Origin: Syntrophomonadaceae bacterium
GTDB lineage: Bacteria > Bacillota_D > Dethiobacteria > DTU022
Length of the DNA: 7,735 nt
Assembly (NCBI GenBank): GCA_003562605.1
Contig: PWUG01000204.1
Coordinates: 1-7,735, forward strand
Direction of reading: 5' to 3'
The position numbers were made by a program, and so were the translations under genes. The notes beneath the pieces were generated by a model. The model worked only from the letters and a program-made list of their open reading frames with translations, did not search any database and had not been told where the DNA came from. Below, one piece after another: positions 6,088 to 7,735 of the stretch (position 1 is its first letter; each line of letters starts with the position of its first letter).

Positions 6088-6264
6088 CTATCTGAAAAAG
6101 AAGTAACGAAGCCGGTTTGCCTCAATATTATTTTCTAAAGCTTCGATCTTATTTTGCCTGTCCAACTCCAGGTTTCGGTTAACAGAGTCCGTCGTAAAAT
6201 CTTCTTTTTGCACCTTTACCCTTAAGGAAACATGGTGATAGGGGATTTTTACTGTAAATTCCAT
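6088..6264 (-). CDS. Conserved-looking small protein of unknown function (58 aa)
   Basis: I do not recognise this protein. The N-terminal part (MEFTVKIPYHHVSLRVKVQK) alternates hydrophobic and polar residues as in beta strands; the rest (about 30-54) is charged and probably helical, with RQNKIEALENNIEANRLR, ending in YFFFR. There is no signal peptide or membrane segment. The start is the ATG at 6264: GGAGGAGG lies eight bases upstream, whereas the in-frame GTG at 6282 would place that site inside the gene. It begins 32 bp after the regulator's stop codon and ends 55 bp before the HepT-like start, all on the same strand, so co-transcription is likely. It is too short and lacks the GS-type motif of an MNT nucleotidyltransferase, so it is not the usual HepT antitoxin; another kind of partner is possible. 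Confidence 0.65.
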   Translation of the reverse strand: MEFTVKIPYHHVSLRVKVQKEDFTTDSVNRNLELDRQNKIEALENNIEANRLRYFFFR

Positions 6265-6296
6265 TCTATTTTCCTCCTCCACTCCAAAGTGGTATT

Positions 6297-7253
6297 TTAT
6301 AGATCTTTAATGTTTACTGCTGCTTTTTCGTTATCCGGTTGCATAATAAAATCCTTGATAACATCACTGGTCTCGTTTAGTGTATTCAAGCGCAGGCTGT
6401 AGCTAATCGAATCGTTTTCTGCGATATGCACCCGGATCAAGCCCGCTGCCCGTAATGAGGCCATATGGTAGTGCACTGTGCTTTTAGAAATCCCCAGGAA
6501 TGAAACCACCTTCATGAAAGTACTCTCTCCCCGGGCCAGGTGTCGCATGATTTTAAGCCTGTTACCGTCGCAAAGGGCAGAGGTGAGGCGTAACAACTTC
6601 GGCGAAGGTTCCCCGGGAACCGGTTCAATATCTACCGGATAGTGAACTATGAAAAGGTCTTTTTTCAGTGCATAAATGTTGAAAGGCCGACCGTGGTATT
6701 GCGGTACGAGAAAAACCAGGGTTTTTTCTTTTAAATTTTCCAACCTGACACCACCGGTAAGCTGTTCAATTAAGTCCTGCGGTTGCATATCCCGGGCCAG
6801 ATTTTCTTTGTCCCGGGCTTCTTCAGCTAGCATCTTAATTATATTCGGGTCAAAGGTGTTGAAATATGATTTTTCCCATTCCTTCATTATCTTATTGATC
6901 GAAGCCAGGTTTTCGAGATTTGGTAAAAAATCTTGTAACAGCATTGGTGTTAGTGATGTATACTCAGCCAGCTCACCAATGCTCATCTTATTTAACCAGG
7001 CACAAAACTCCTCAAAGGTGTCAAATGGCTGATCGGAAAAAACAACCATCAACTCAACTATATCCGAGAGGCTTTTTTTAATGCTCTTATTTTGCATCTG
7101 CTTGAGCAGGTCCGGTTTCAATTGTTTTTTTATCTCATTGGCCCATTCAGTGCCCATCTCGCTGTTCCGGAGCATGGTTTTATCGGAAAAAACCATCAGG
7201 CTCGTTGCCACTTCATAAATTGGTTTAAAGGTTACCTTGATTTTGCTTTTCAT
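6297..7253 (-). CDS. ArsR-type winged-helix transcriptional regulator with large N-terminal domain
   Basis: A 318-aa regulator. The C-terminal winged helix-turn-helix spans about residues 219-290: LLRLTSALCDGNRLKIMRHL, then a recognition helix around SKSTVHYHMASLRAAGLI (256-273) and a wing ending in SISYSLR. This is the ArsR/SmtB-like DNA-binding fold. The ~215 N-terminal residues are mostly helical, contain no metal-binding cysteine cluster, and probably sense a ligand or partner; members with this layout are much longer than the ~100-aa classical ArsR. The ATG at 7253 follows AAGGTGA at a normal distance. It has its own consensus promoter and an inverted repeat overlapping the promoter, consistent with autoregulation. 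Downstream genes encode the 58-aa unknown and the HepT-like protein; upstream on the same strand is an ABC-2 permease. The signal is unknown. Confidence 0.85.
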   Translation of the reverse strand: MKSKIKVTFKPIYEVATSLMVFSDKTMLRNSEMGTEWANEIKKQLKPDLLKQMQNKSIKKSLSDIVELMVVFSDQPFDTFEEFCAWLNKMSIGELAEYTSLTPMLLQDFLPNLENLASINKIMKEWEKSYFNTFDPNIIKMLAEEARDKENLARDMQPQDLIEQLTGGVRLENLKEKTLVFLVPQYHGRPFNIYALKKDLFIVHYPVDIEPVPGEPSPKLLRLTSALCDGNRLKIMRHLARGESTFMKVVSFLGISKSTVHYHMASLRAAGLIRVHIAENDSISYSLRLNTLNETSDVIKDFIMQPDNEKAAVNIKDL

Positions 7254-7267
7254 TTAGTTCACCTTTT

Positions 7268-7289
7268 TAGAACTATTATTGTAGTTCTA
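7268..7289. promoter_or_regulatory. Operator-like inverted repeat at the regulator's promoter
   Basis: TAGAACTA (7268-7275) and TAGTTCTA (7282-7289) are perfect 8-bp inverted arms with a 6-base spacer. It abuts the -10 box and covers the likely start of transcription, the usual place for a repressor such as an ArsR-type protein. A third GAAC half-site lies at 7298-7301 between -10 and -35. Binding by the adjacent regulator is inferred. Confidence 0.65.
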
Positions 7290-7317
7290 TAATAATCGAA
7301 CATATCTTTCTTGTCAA
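7289..7317 (-). promoter_or_regulatory. Consensus sigma-A-type promoter of the regulator operon
   Basis: Reading the - strand, a perfect TTGACA (7317-7312) and TATTAT (7294-7289) are exactly 17 bases apart, about 35 bases before the regulator's start codon. It separates the regulator operon from the ABC permease upstream. Between the permease stop and this promoter (7318-7400) the DNA is AT-rich and I see no intrinsic terminator, so read-through from the permease is also possible. Confidence 0.8.
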
Positions 7318-7400
7318 GACTTTTTTTGCCCGTACATAAAAAAATTTTTAACAGTTCTTTTTCAGGAATTTTTTGCATTTTGAGCTCTTGTATTAATTAA

Positions 7401-7735
7401 TTAATATGAGGATTCCATATCAATAAGGCCTTTTTCTTTGGCCCGGTGAAGGCTCCAACTGTAAAATTTTGAACTGAAAAAAACCAGGAAGATACTAAAG
7501 GCGAGCAGAATCAAGAGTAGAGAGCTGTTGGAAAATTCGGCAAATGTGGGGAATATGACTGCTTGCGGACCCAGAAGGGCCCGCCGCGCCGCTTCAAGCC
7601 AGTATGTTACCGGGAAAAGAAACCCAATTGGTCTGAGTGCTGCGGGAAGAGTATCCAGGGGGAAGATGGCCCCGGAGAAAAGGAAAAGAGCTCCGCCGAC
7701 AGCGTCTCCCAAAGACCAGAAGTGGCGGGCCATCA
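7401..7735 (-). CDS. ABC-2 type transporter permease, C-terminal part (5' partial)
   Basis: The frame is open at the right window edge, so only about the last 110 residues are present; the ATG at 7733 is internal. The segment GALFLFSGAIFPLDTLP followed by ALRPIGFLFPVTYWLEAARRALLG is the characteristic end of drug- or polysaccharide-exporting ABC-2 permeases: a membrane helix, a periplasm-side loop and the conserved P.TYWLEAAR motif. A final membrane helix spans about residues 70-88 and a charged cytoplasmic tail (SLHRAKEKGL) ends the protein. It is an inner-membrane subunit working with an ATP-binding protein, which would lie outside the window. Substrate is unknown. It is on the same strand as the ArsR-type regulator, 147 bp upstream of it, so a regulated efflux system is possible but not shown. 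Confidence 0.85.
   Translation of the reverse strand, partial: MARHFWSLGDAVGGALFLFSGAIFPLDTLPAALRPIGFLFPVTYWLEAARRALLGPQAVIFPTFAEFSNSSLLLILLAFSIFLVFFSSKFYSWSLHRAKEKGLIDMESSY

Noticed and set aside
7318..7400. Possible terminator between the ABC-2 permease and the regulator
   Set aside because: Runs of A and T are present but no stem of useful length and GC content could be found.

Overview
The window looks like a chromosomal segment from a low-to-mid GC Gram-positive bacterium, probably a Clostridia-type Firmicute. This rests on the strong AGGAGG-type ribosome binding sites, sigma-A-like promoters and the gene families present; no marker fixes the genus. The first ~2.1 kb appears more GC-rich than the rest. 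No rRNA, tRNA, insertion sequence or CRISPR array was seen.

Layout. (1) The left edge holds the 3' part of a + strand gene joining a glutamine-amidotransferase-like (peptidase S51-type) domain to a C-terminal cysteinyl-tRNA-synthetase-like tail. (2) Convergent to it is a two-gene - strand operon: a MoxR-type AAA+ ATPase (TTG start) followed 25 bp later by a CoxE-like VWA protein, a classic ATPase/metal-binding-adaptor pair. (3) A ~360-bp AT-rich intergenic region with a near-perfect 16-bp inverted repeat, a 12-bp palindrome and a shared 11-bp direct repeat separates this operon from + strand genes: a 57-aa DUF4177-like protein and a PatB/MalY-type PLP enzyme. (4) A consensus promoter lies at 4688-4716, then ~340 bp without a convincing gene, then a 96-aa coiled-coil stress-type protein ending in a clear intrinsic terminator. 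(5) On the - strand, read right to left, are the C-terminal end of an ABC-2 permease (cut by the window edge), a 318-aa ArsR-type regulator with a consensus promoter and an operator-like inverted repeat, a 58-aa unknown protein, and a 171-aa HepT-like (HEPN) protein whose active-site motif appears degraded.

How they may work together. The MoxR and VWA proteins probably form a chaperone-like complex acting on an unidentified target. The regulator, small protein and HepT-like protein probably form one autoregulated operon; the ABC permease beside it could be part of the same response, but only position supports that. The most unusual parts are the HepT-like protein without a visible nucleotidyltransferase partner, a possible antisense promoter aimed into it, and the long leader of the coiled-coil gene.
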